Below are positions 9,805-18,162 of a stretch of DNA of 64,000 nucleotides, one piece after another (positions within the stretch are counted from its first letter, which is position 1; the number at the start of each line of letters is the position of its first letter). Source of the stretch: Lachnospiraceae bacterium (GTDB taxonomy: Bacteria > Bacillota > Clostridia > Lachnospirales > Lachnospiraceae). The notes under the pieces are model-generated. The model was not told where the DNA came from. It was given only the letters and a program-made list of their open reading frames with translations, and did no database searches. The stretch is from the NCBI GenBank assembly GCA_022781985.1, contig JALESH010000050.1, forward strand, positions 41,466 to 105,465. The letters run 5' to 3'. The position numbers and the translations under genes were made by a program.

Positions 9805-11820
9805 TTAATTCCCATACTGCATCATGAACATCATAAGCATCTTGGCACATTCCGCCCTGGTTGCCTGCCCCTTGGGATCCAGCCTGTAGCTCCCGTCCCC
9901 GTTGGGCTTTCCGGAGATCATGCCGGCAGATACCGCCCACTGCATATAGCCCACGGCCCAGCCGTTTACGGAGGAAGCATCCGTAAAGCTGTCCAGCCCT
10001 TCCTTACCGCTCACGTTATAGCCCTGTTTGCTGCCAAACTCATAGAGCATCTTGGCGATCTGTTCCCTGGTGATGTTGTTGTCCACACCAAAGCTGCCGT
10101 CACCCATACCTGTTGCTATTTTCCGGCTGTTTGCCCAAAGGATTGCCTCCGTATAATATTTTCCTTCTGCCACATCACGGAACACAGCAGAAAATGCTGT
10201 CTTGGGCTTTCCCGCCATACGATAGAGCACCGTAGCAAACATAGCCCTAGTGAGCTGGGCATCCGGTTCGAACCGGTCTGTACCGGAGATACCGTTCATG
10301 ATGCTGTGCTCATACACATACTGCACTGCGTCGTATTTCCAGTTGCCCGGATTGTAAGCTACATCCGAAAAGGTATTGCGGGTTGACAAAAGGGGAAGAT
10401 ACAGCCTCTCTATCCTGGAGGCCGGCACATAGCCGATACTGTAAAACTGTACCTTATTGTCTCCGTCGATCATAATGAGCAGGGGGTAATAGAGGCTGCT
10501 TCCCGCTTCCACCAGCCTTGCATACTGCCACATGGCACTCAATGCCGTCTGGCTCAGATCATAGCCGAATCGGATATTGCCCTGAGGACAATAGCTGTTC
10601 CTGAACGCCTCCACCTCAGCCCGGCTATGCCGCTCCGTTTCCACAGCAAGGATATCCACCGCCCCGCTGGCTGCCCAGCTGCTTGCGGCAATATCCTGCA
10701 GCGTCCGCTGGGAATTACCGCAGATGGTATTAAAGAAAATCAGCAGCTTGGGCCTGCCTGTTCCGGTGGAGGAAAGCTGCTCCCCGTTTATCCCCATAAA
10801 GCTGAAATCATAGTTATCTCTGTTCAGCCCCTCTTCCCCGGTCTCTCCATAGGAAATCTCCGCCATGGGATATGCCTTGTGAAACGCAGCCGTATCATAT
10901 GCCCCATCCCTAGTGTGATCCGCAAAATCCATCTCCGACTTGAGGAAATAATCATACCGCAGGCTGCCCCCAATGGGATCGTCCCAGGTAACATCCACAT
11001 TATACCACTGGCCATCCAGCTTTACGATATTCCAGGCATGGGCTTCTCCTCCGCCATAGCCTGTAATATATCTGGTCTCTATTCCCGCCTCCTTGCACAG
11101 CCTCTGGAACAGGCCGGCATAGCCCTGGCATACTGCAGTGCCCCGCAGCAGGGCCGAATAGGCACTGTGGCAAAGATAGGTTCCATCATTCACATAGGAG
11201 GTATTGCTGACAATATAATCATGGATCAGTTTGATCCGGTCATAGTCTCCCTTTCCCGACAGGCCCAGATCGGCTATCACCTCTGCCACTCTCCGGGTAA
11301 CCTGAGCTTCCTGCTCGCCATTGGCTGCGTATGTGAATTGCAGTGCATAGTTAACAGAGCCGCCGCCGAAGCTGACGCTGTATCTATAGCCTATGAAATT
11401 TGCTCTGATGTAGTCTCCCTCGTCTGCAGGAACAGCACTTCCCTCGGCCATCGCGTCCTCCAGGATCTGGGTAAACAGACTCTGGGAGAACTGATTCGTA
11501 TAGGTAAGCGTCAGTGAACAGGCAGTGGTTCTGGCTTTTAACATATTCCGCAGCTGGGCTGCCGCCTGCTCATGGGAAGCAGCAACGATCCCCCCCTCGC
11601 GGAAGGCCGGAACAGAGCTGTCCTCTTCCTTCTCCAGAAGCTCCCGGATGTCCTCCGGGGTATATATGTCTTTGTACGCCGGCCCGACCCCATAGCCCTC
11701 AGCCTGCGTAACAGCCTCTTCTTCCTTCTGCGCCGGCAGGCCCTCTGCCGCCTTTACCGGAATCCCGGCAGCACACAGCAGGACTGCCGCCATCAGCAAC
11801 CATACCAGTTTGTTTCTCAT
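9805..11820 (-). CDS. Exported transglutaminase-like protein with a thioredoxin-fold-like segment and C-terminal SLH repeats
   Basis: Signal peptide MRNKLVWLLMAAVLLCAAGIPVKAAEG; transglutaminase core GTAVCQGYAGLF...GEAHAWNIVKLDGQWYNVDVTWDD; RPKLLIFFNTICGNSQRTLQDI segment; SLH-type repeats FSDV..., FRDVAEGKYYTEAILWA..., FTDASSVNGWAVGYMQWAVSAGMI. Confidence 0.85.
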   Translation of the reverse strand: MRNKLVWLLMAAVLLCAAGIPVKAAEGLPAQKEEEAVTQAEGYGVGPAYKDIYTPEDIRELLEKEEDSSVPAFREGGIVAASHEQAAAQLRNMLKARTTACSLTLTYTNQFSQSLFTQILEDAMAEGSAVPADEGDYIRANFIGYRYSVSFGGGSVNYALQFTYAANGEQEAQVTRRVAEVIADLGLSGKGDYDRIKLIHDYIVSNTSYVNDGTYLCHSAYSALLRGTAVCQGYAGLFQRLCKEAGIETRYITGYGGGEAHAWNIVKLDGQWYNVDVTWDDPIGGSLRYDYFLKSEMDFADHTRDGAYDTAAFHKAYPMAEISYGETGEEGLNRDNYDFSFMGINGEQLSSTGTGRPKLLIFFNTICGNSQRTLQDIAASSWAASGAVDILAVETERHSRAEVEAFRNSYCPQGNIRFGYDLSQTALSAMWQYARLVEAGSSLYYPLLIMIDGDNKVQFYSIGYVPASRIERLYLPLLSTRNTFSDVAYNPGNWKYDAVQYVYEHSIMNGISGTDRFEPDAQLTRAMFATVLYRMAGKPKTAFSAVFRDVAEGKYYTEAILWANSRKIATGMGDGSFGVDNNITREQIAKMLYEFGSKQGYNVSGKEGLDSFTDASSVNGWAVGYMQWAVSAGMISGKPNGDGSYRLDPKGQATRAECAKMLMMFMMQYGN

Positions 11821-11839
11821 CTCACCCACACTCCTTTAC

Positions 11840-13666
11840 TTATTTTGAAAGTTTCATTCCCCTTATTTTTCGCCGCCCGGTAAATACAGCACAGATAACT
11901 CCCATTCCTGCTGTGCCGTAGAAGACGCCCTTCCTCACCGCTTCCACTTCCACCATAGGCCCTTCCTTTTCTGCCAGAAACTCCTTCTCTGCACTCATGT
12001 GCTCTATCCTGTCCTCACCGAAGCTTTTGCCGATGCGCTCCTCATAGATACCCTCCGGGGATGTATACCTGCCCCCCGCAGCCGCCACCATATATTCCAT
12101 TAACTGATCATATTGTTTCGGTGATACATCACAATACAGCTTCAAAAGCCTGACACGGAAGGTGTCATACCTGCCGTCCCTGTGTACGGAAACCGGCAGG
12201 GAATATTCCAAGGCCGCTTTTAACTCCTCCTCCGTCAGCAGTTCTCCTGCTCCGGCAGCCTGCAGCGCACCGCTCAGAAGCTCCGGTGCCTCCAAAATTG
12301 TCTGGCACTCCTTCATGGCTTCCTTCAGATACTCCTTGGTATTGCCCGGATTTTCCACCTGAAGCCGAACGGAAACCCCATCCACATAATTCAGGGAATC
12401 TATCGGTATGAGGATACATTCGGGCCGCTCCGCCCTCTGCATATAAAGGACAAAGATAGCCAGGCCTGTCAGAATGCAGGCCGACCAGCCCCGGCTGCGG
12501 GGTTCTCCCCTCTCCGAAGACACCCGGACTTTCTCAGGCCTCCCGGCTTCCCCTCCGCATGCCCCACGGCAGCTTCCGAACAGCAGCTCGGCCAGAAACA
12601 GCAGGGAAAGATTCATAAAGGCATTTGTGATAAACTGCTCCATGATCCCATAGAGCAGACAGGAAAAGATGATGGCCAGCTCCTGCAGCCGCTCCCCATC
12701 CCCCTCTCCCGGCCTGAAAGCAAGCCCGCTGTACCTTCCGATCAGGACTCCATAGCCTGTAAACAGAAGAAGGGCTGTGACCACTCCGAAGGTCATCAGG
12801 CAGTACACATAGCCGTTGTCCATGATAATCCAGAAATTGGGGATATCCTTCATCCTTGTACCCAGCAGGGTGATGGGCTGATTCTGCAGATAATAGGCCG
12901 AAAATGTGAGCCTGGCCTGCAGCAGCTCATCCAGCCTCTGTACTGCCGGATGCCCCAGCAGAAAAGGTGTGCTGAAAGAAAACAGCAGGCACAGGGGAAG
13001 CGGAAGCTGACAGAGAAGCCTCTCTGCCCCGGACAGCCGCCTCCTCCTGACTGCATAGAGATTCAGCAGCAGATAAAAGGCCGTTACGGCCACACCTGTA
13101 TAGCTGAGAGAAAAAAGAAATACCAGCAGATTGCCGGCCAAAAGTCCGACCAATTTTTTTACCCCATAGTCCTTTCCCCAGGTGTAGCAGAGAAAAACCG
13201 CCAGGATAAAGTAAGAAGCATGGAATACATTTCCTGTGCTGTAGCCCATCCCCCACCGGATGACCTCCATTCCGCCTTTTTCATGCACCGCCAGAGGATT
13301 GCTGATCATGCCGAATCCGGCCGCCAGTACCGTAAAGGCAAAGGAGACCCCGTAAATCACCGCGCCTAAACGGAACAGCTTTTTCAGATCCATATCCTTC
13401 ATGCCAATGATGGCCAGTACACTCAGCACGATCCCCATTCTGCCCGAATTTCTCCAGGCAGCAAGGGCAAGCAGACACAGCAACCCCATCACTGCCACCT
13501 GCTTTCTGCTGTATTTCGTCAGAACCAGCTTGCAGGCCACACAGAGACAGGCGGCTGCACCCAGCCAATAATACAGCCTGTCCCCGCTGTCCAGGCCGAT
13601 CCCCTTCGCAAAGACCATGATCCCGAAAAAAAGGTAATAAGACAACTCCCTGATTTTATTCCCCAT
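11840..13666 (-). CDS. Wzy-like polysaccharide polymerase with C-terminal TM-flanked extracytoplasmic domain
   Basis: Multi-TM protein with MGYSTGNVFHASYFI motif, paralogous to 31694-33283 and 46193-47479. Start chosen at MGNKIREL with RBS AGAAGGAAGG; an upstream ATG at 13708 is the alternative. Confidence 0.75.
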   Translation of the reverse strand: MGNKIRELSYYLFFGIMVFAKGIGLDSGDRLYYWLGAAACLCVACKLVLTKYSRKQVAVMGLLCLLALAAWRNSGRMGIVLSVLAIIGMKDMDLKKLFRLGAVIYGVSFAFTVLAAGFGMISNPLAVHEKGGMEVIRWGMGYSTGNVFHASYFILAVFLCYTWGKDYGVKKLVGLLAGNLLVFLFSLSYTGVAVTAFYLLLNLYAVRRRRLSGAERLLCQLPLPLCLLFSFSTPFLLGHPAVQRLDELLQARLTFSAYYLQNQPITLLGTRMKDIPNFWIIMDNGYVYCLMTFGVVTALLLFTGYGVLIGRYSGLAFRPGEGDGERLQELAIIFSCLLYGIMEQFITNAFMNLSLLFLAELLFGSCRGACGGEAGRPEKVRVSSERGEPRSRGWSACILTGLAIFVLYMQRAERPECILIPIDSLNYVDGVSVRLQVENPGNTKEYLKEAMKECQTILEAPELLSGALQAAGAGELLTEEELKAALEYSLPVSVHRDGRYDTFRVRLLKLYCDVSPKQYDQLMEYMVAAAGGRYTSPEGIYEERIGKSFGEDRIEHMSAEKEFLAEKEGPMVEVEAVRKGVFYGTAGMGVICAVFTGRRKIRGMKLSK

Positions 13667-13682
13667 CCTGCCTTCCTTCTGC

Positions 13683-13718
13683 ACATCATCTTCCGATGCC
13701 AACATCATCTTCCGATGC
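13683..13718. repeat. Short tandem duplication, acatcatcttccgatgc x2, 19-nt period
   Basis: Exact 17-mer at 13683-13699 and 13702-13718, spanning the 3' end of ugd. Confidence 0.9.
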
Positions 13719-15015
13719 TGTGGTATTCTACTTCCTGCTCCTCCATTTCCTTCACGCTGTATACATTTCTCCCGTCATAGACCAGCGGGGTCTGCATCAG
13801 CTCCTTATAGACTGACGGAGCTATCCCTTTGATCTCATCCCACTCTGTGAAGATAAAACAGATATTGGCACCCTTCAGAGCTTGCTCGGGATCGGAAGCA
13901 TAGGTGATGCTCCCCCTTCCCACCCTTCCTTCAGGGTATCTCCTTTTAAAATTCTCCCCGGCCACAGGGTCATAGGCATAGACTCTTGCACCATTTTCCA
14001 GCAGCAGCTCCACATTGTCCAGGGAGGGGGCCTCTCTCAGATCATCTGTTCCCGGCTTGAAGGCCAGTCCCAGGACAGCCACCTTCAGCCCGTCAAAGGT
14101 GATCATCCTATTGCTGGCCTTCTGAAACAGCCTGGTCTTCTGCCTTGCATTGACTGCTACCGCAGCCTCCACTGTCTCCAGGTGGTAGCCCGCCTGCTCC
14201 GCTAGGAATTTCAGCGCCTTGGTATCCTTCGGGAAACAGCTTCCCCCATAGCCGATACCGGCCTTTAAGAAATTGGCGCCGATTCTGGCATCATAGCTCA
14301 TTCCTCTGGCCACATCCTCAATGTCTGCCCCAACCAGCTCACACAGATTGGCAATGTCATTCATATAGGATATCTTCAAGGCCAGGAAATCGTTGCTGGC
14401 ATATTTGATCATCTCCGCGCTTCTGCGGCTCACTGATACCACGGGCAGGTGGAAGGGCTCATAAATCTTCATCAGCAGCTCCTCTGCCTTTTTGCTCTCC
14501 GTCCCAATGATGATGCGGGCTGCGTGGAAGGTGTCCCGCACCGCCGAGCCCTGTGCCAGAAACTCAGGATTGGAGGCTACCTCTATTTTCACATCATGAA
14601 CCAGAAAGTCCTTGATAAACTGCTCCACCTTGTCATTGGTGCCCACCGGCACGGTGGACTTCACCACCACCAGGCAATCCTTCTCCACCGTTTCCGCAAT
14701 CTGTCTGGAAACTGCAGCAATATAGCTCAGGTTTGCAGATCCGTCGGGTTGCTCCGGTGTACCCACACCTATGAATATGGCATCTGCCTCCCGGTATGCT
14801 TCCTTATAATCTACCGTATAATGGAGACGGCCGGCTGCATGGTTCTTCTGCATCAACTCCTCCAGTCCCTCCTCGTAAATAGGTGAGGTGCCCGATTCCA
14901 TAAGCCTTATTTTCTGCTCGTCCACATCCACACAGGTTACATTGTGTCCTACCTCTGCAAAGCAGACTCCTGCCACCAGCCCCACATATCCTGTTCCTGC
15001 CACTGTTATCTTCAT
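13705..15015 (-). CDS. ugd: UDP-glucose 6-dehydrogenase
   Basis: MKITVAGTGYVGLVAGVCFAEVGHNVTCVDVDEQKI; catalytic GYGGSCFPKDTKAL; AFKPGTDDLREAPS. Confidence 0.95.
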   Translation of the reverse strand: MKITVAGTGYVGLVAGVCFAEVGHNVTCVDVDEQKIRLMESGTSPIYEEGLEELMQKNHAAGRLHYTVDYKEAYREADAIFIGVGTPEQPDGSANLSYIAAVSRQIAETVEKDCLVVVKSTVPVGTNDKVEQFIKDFLVHDVKIEVASNPEFLAQGSAVRDTFHAARIIIGTESKKAEELLMKIYEPFHLPVVSVSRRSAEMIKYASNDFLALKISYMNDIANLCELVGADIEDVARGMSYDARIGANFLKAGIGYGGSCFPKDTKALKFLAEQAGYHLETVEAAVAVNARQKTRLFQKASNRMITFDGLKVAVLGLAFKPGTDDLREAPSLDNVELLLENGARVYAYDPVAGENFKRRYPEGRVGRGSITYASDPEQALKGANICFIFTEWDEIKGIAPSVYKELMQTPLVYDGRNVYSVKEMEEQEVEYHSIGR

Positions 15016-15062
15016 TTTAAAACCTGCCCTTTTCTATTACTGTTGATTCGTATTATTTATAT

Positions 15063-15091
15063 ATTATAGCATACTCCTGCCCTGAAAACAA
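15063..15091 (-). promoter_or_regulatory. Predicted sigma-A-type promoter for ugd/unit A
   Basis: Minus strand TTGTTT-N17-TATAAT with extended -10 (TGC) between the divergent genes. Confidence 0.6.
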
Positions 15092-15119
15092 ACACTGCTT
15101 GTATTCTTTGCTCTCCTGC

Positions 15120-15148
15120 TTCCAAAAGCCTCTGCCCTGTGCTATACT
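15120..15148 (+). promoter_or_regulatory. Possible promoter for the plus-strand zinc-ribbon gene
   Basis: TTCCAA-N17-TATACT with TGC extended -10, ~37 nt upstream of the ATG at 15185; the -35 is weak. Confidence 0.35.
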
Positions 15149-15184
15149 ACAGCTGATACTATACTATAAATGAGGAGGGAAAAG

Positions 15185-16156
15185 ATGTACAGAAAAGTAA
15201 AACAGTATGCTCTTGACAATCACTTCACGGTAGATGAAAAGAAGGGCTGGGTCTATGGAAAAATGAACGGCTTTTTTATCTTCATCCGGCAGGACGGCGC
15301 CACACTGGCCTGCCACTCGGTACAAATATGGGTAAAGGAAGGCAGCAGCGTGCCGATCCCCGAGATTGCGGATTTTGTGCAGCAATGTCCTTCCAAATAC
15401 CAGTATCTTCAGACAGCTTCCTATAATGGCTCTAAAATCATCGCTCAGTTTCAGGGGCTGGGCTTTCAATGGAAAAAAAATTACGTCCCCTGTCTGGATC
15501 AGTTTCTGAAAGATGTCACCGCCTATTGCAGCAGCAACCGTCTGGTTACCTGCTGTGAATCCTGTGGGTCAAAGGACTATCTCACACTGCTCCAACTGCC
15601 GGACGGAGATCACATGCTCTGTTCCTCCTGCCAGTCCGACGCTTCCGAGGACATCTGGCAGACAGCCGGCCAAAATGCCAGAACCGGCACCTCAAACATT
15701 GCCGGAGGGATCGTGGGCGCCCTGCTCGGCTCCCTGCTGGGCGCAGCCGCATGGGTACTGATCTACCAGCTGGGATTTATCTCATCTTTTGGCGGTCTGA
15801 TCATGGTCATCTGTGCCTTCAAGGGTTATGAAATGCTGGGCGGCAGACTGGACAAGGCAGGGGTGGTCACAGGCTGCATTATCTCTGTTCTTATGCTGCT
15901 TGCTGCAGAGCAGTTTTCCTTAAGCCTGCAGATTTATAATTCCTATAAAGAATATTATGACATTACCTTCTTTGACGCCTTCCAAAGCGTTCCCTCCTTC
16001 CTGCAGGAAAGTGAGATTATGTCCTTCGTGGTAAGGGATATCGCCATTGGCTATTTACTCATGGCAGCGGGTGCCTGGAGCACCATCCGCCATGCCTACA
16101 AGCAGGATGAGGTCGCTACCCGGATGCAGACGATCACCACAGTGAGACAGGACTGA
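15185..16156 (+). CDS. Membrane protein with zinc-ribbon-like CxxC...CxxC motif, unknown function
   Basis: MYRKVKQYALDNHFTVDEKKGW..., CCESCGSKDYLTLLQLPDGDHMLCSSCQSD, followed by TM helices; RBS GAGGAGGG upstream of ATG 15185. Confidence 0.75.
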   Translation: MYRKVKQYALDNHFTVDEKKGWVYGKMNGFFIFIRQDGATLACHSVQIWVKEGSSVPIPEIADFVQQCPSKYQYLQTASYNGSKIIAQFQGLGFQWKKNYVPCLDQFLKDVTAYCSSNRLVTCCESCGSKDYLTLLQLPDGDHMLCSSCQSDASEDIWQTAGQNARTGTSNIAGGIVGALLGSLLGAAAWVLIYQLGFISSFGGLIMVICAFKGYEMLGGRLDKAGVVTGCIISVLMLLAAEQFSLSLQIYNSYKEYYDITFFDAFQSVPSFLQESEIMSFVVRDIAIGYLLMAAGAWSTIRHAYKQDEVATRMQTITTVRQD

Positions 16157-16171
16157 AATTCTGTTTAACCC

Positions 16172-16227
16172 GGGGAGTATCAGGACTACCTCACCTGCAT
16201 ATACAGGCTGCAGTCCTGATACTCCCC
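16172..16227. repeat. Perfect 16-bp inverted repeat, 24-nt spacer
   Basis: GGGGAGTATCAGGACT (16172-16187) and AGTCCTGATACTCCCC (16212-16227). Confidence 0.95.
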
Positions 16228-18063
16228 ATTGATGATCAGCGGATGGCCGCTGTCAAAGCCGTCGGTAATCCATGGGCTGAAGAAATAGCTGCTGCCCTCC
16301 ATCCCCTTCACCCCTTCCAGGGACAGGGTATAAGCCGCTCCGGCCTTCACCGGCGTGCCATCCAGATCTATCCTGCACTCTCTTCCCGGCTCCGTCATAC
16401 TGGCTCCCAGCCTTTTTTCAAACAGCACCCGGCCCGAGGTCTGCTCTGTCAGCCGGATCCATACAGAGCCGAAGTTATCCTTTACATACCCGTCATTGGC
16501 AAAATACAGCAGCAGCTCCTCCAGCCTGCGATCCGCCTCAAAGCCCAGCTCCTGAGTGTACACCGCTCCCTCCAGCAGATTCACCTCCGCCTGCTTATAG
16601 CTGCAGTGCAGGGTGGAATAGCTGACGGGATTGCCTGCCTTTAAGTTGGCATAGATCAAAAGCAGGGAGGTCAGGAGGACAGCTCCCACCCTGCTCCAGA
16701 GGATGCCCGGCTGTGCAAATTCCCTCTTCTCCCTCTCAGACTCACTGTCCGCTTTCTTTTCGCCCCTCAGGATAATCCCCGGCCTGTTCAGTACTGCCAG
16801 GCTGACTATCCCTGCCACGAAAAGAGTATGCACAAGCTGGGCATAGGGCTGCAGGCCAAGCTGCTCCATGAGTCCCTTCACACTGCCGTACAGCCGCAGC
16901 TCTTCATCGGGTATCTCCATAAAAATTCCCAAAAACCGCTCTGTAACCAGCTCCGGATAGCTATAGGGATATACCTTGCTGATAAAGGCATAGAACAGAT
17001 ACATGCCCGAAGCAGCCGTTTCAAGCAACAGGTTTATTTTGTAGCTGCCGGGATTCATCAGCATAAGCAGCACACCGAAGGGCAGCCAGAAAATCACCCA
17101 GTAGTCGTTGATTGCAACCAGCGCCGCAAAGGAGGCAAATATCAGAAAACAGAGATACACCGGCCAGACCATCCCCTCCCACCCACTCTCCAGCCGCTTC
17201 CAATAGCAGAAGATACAGATCAGGGCATAGACACCCAGAAACAGACACAGGGAATAGCCTGAATATTCCAGGGCGGAATCCAGCAGCTTATTGGTTCCGT
17301 ACTGTCCCTGAGAACCACTGATGAAGGGGTAGGCACTGTCCCCTGCAAACAGCAGCTTCAGGGCAGCATAAGGGACACAGCAGCCTGCCGTTTTCACCAG
17401 GATGGCCCAGATCCTCTTTTCTTTCAGCAAAATCAGGGGCAGCAGAAGAAAAAGCCCATATACCTTCAAGGGTATGGATACCAGAAAGCACAAATAAAAG
17501 CCTCTCATTTCCCCTTTCAGATAAAAATACAGCCCCAGCAGCATAAAAAACAAGGGCAGGGAATCATACTGACCCGCTATAAAGACAGGCGCAGCCAGAC
17601 TCAGGCTGGACAGCAGCAGAAAGGCTGCCCGAAGCCCCTTTTCCTTTTCCAGTCCCAGCACCCCGGCGATCCGGTACACAGCCCAGGCCATGGCTCCCGC
17701 AAAGGCAGCCCCCAGCCCCTTACACCACAGCAGGGCCAGGGGAGACTCCAGATAATCAAAGCCGGTCAGCAGATGGAGAAGAATGGAAGGGAGATTCCAG
17801 ACCCCAAAAAACAGATACAGCAGTATGTCATAGCCTGCGGGCCAATAGGTTCTGGCATGCTCCAGGGAATACTCATAAAAATGCAGAAATTCTCCCTCTC
17901 CTATGGCTTTTGCCATCAGTACCGTATTGTCAAAGGTGGCCTCCACATCCCCATAGAAGAAGCTGCAGAAGGCAAACCCCAGGCAAAGCAGCAGGGATAC
18001 CCACAATCCTGTTTTTCCATATTGATAACCATGCTCTCGCATATTCTTCAGCAGCTCCTTCAT
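16186..18063 (-). CDS. GT-C-fold-like integral membrane glycosyltransferase with C-terminal extracytoplasmic domain
   Basis: Multi-TM; FFYGDVEATFDNTVLMAKAIGEGEFLHFYEYSLEHARTYWPAGYDILLYL; start chosen at MKELLKNMREHG with RBS GGAAGGGAG. Confidence 0.75.
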   Translation of the reverse strand: MKELLKNMREHGYQYGKTGLWVSLLLCLGFAFCSFFYGDVEATFDNTVLMAKAIGEGEFLHFYEYSLEHARTYWPAGYDILLYLFFGVWNLPSILLHLLTGFDYLESPLALLWCKGLGAAFAGAMAWAVYRIAGVLGLEKEKGLRAAFLLLSSLSLAAPVFIAGQYDSLPLFFMLLGLYFYLKGEMRGFYLCFLVSIPLKVYGLFLLLPLILLKEKRIWAILVKTAGCCVPYAALKLLFAGDSAYPFISGSQGQYGTNKLLDSALEYSGYSLCLFLGVYALICIFCYWKRLESGWEGMVWPVYLCFLIFASFAALVAINDYWVIFWLPFGVLLMLMNPGSYKINLLLETAASGMYLFYAFISKVYPYSYPELVTERFLGIFMEIPDEELRLYGSVKGLMEQLGLQPYAQLVHTLFVAGIVSLAVLNRPGIILRGEKKADSESEREKREFAQPGILWSRVGAVLLTSLLLIYANLKAGNPVSYSTLHCSYKQAEVNLLEGAVYTQELGFEADRRLEELLLYFANDGYVKDNFGSVWIRLTEQTSGRVLFEKRLGASMTEPGRECRIDLDGTPVKAGAAYTLSLEGVKGMEGSSYFFSPWITDGFDSGHPLIINGEYQDCSLYMQVR

Positions 18064-18162
18064 CCCTCTTCTCCCTTCCTGAATTCTTATTCTGATAGCC
18101 GGTACTCCCTCTCTGCTTCTGATCTCCCGGCCGTTGTCCGGCATCTCCTCATTCCGGCATAC

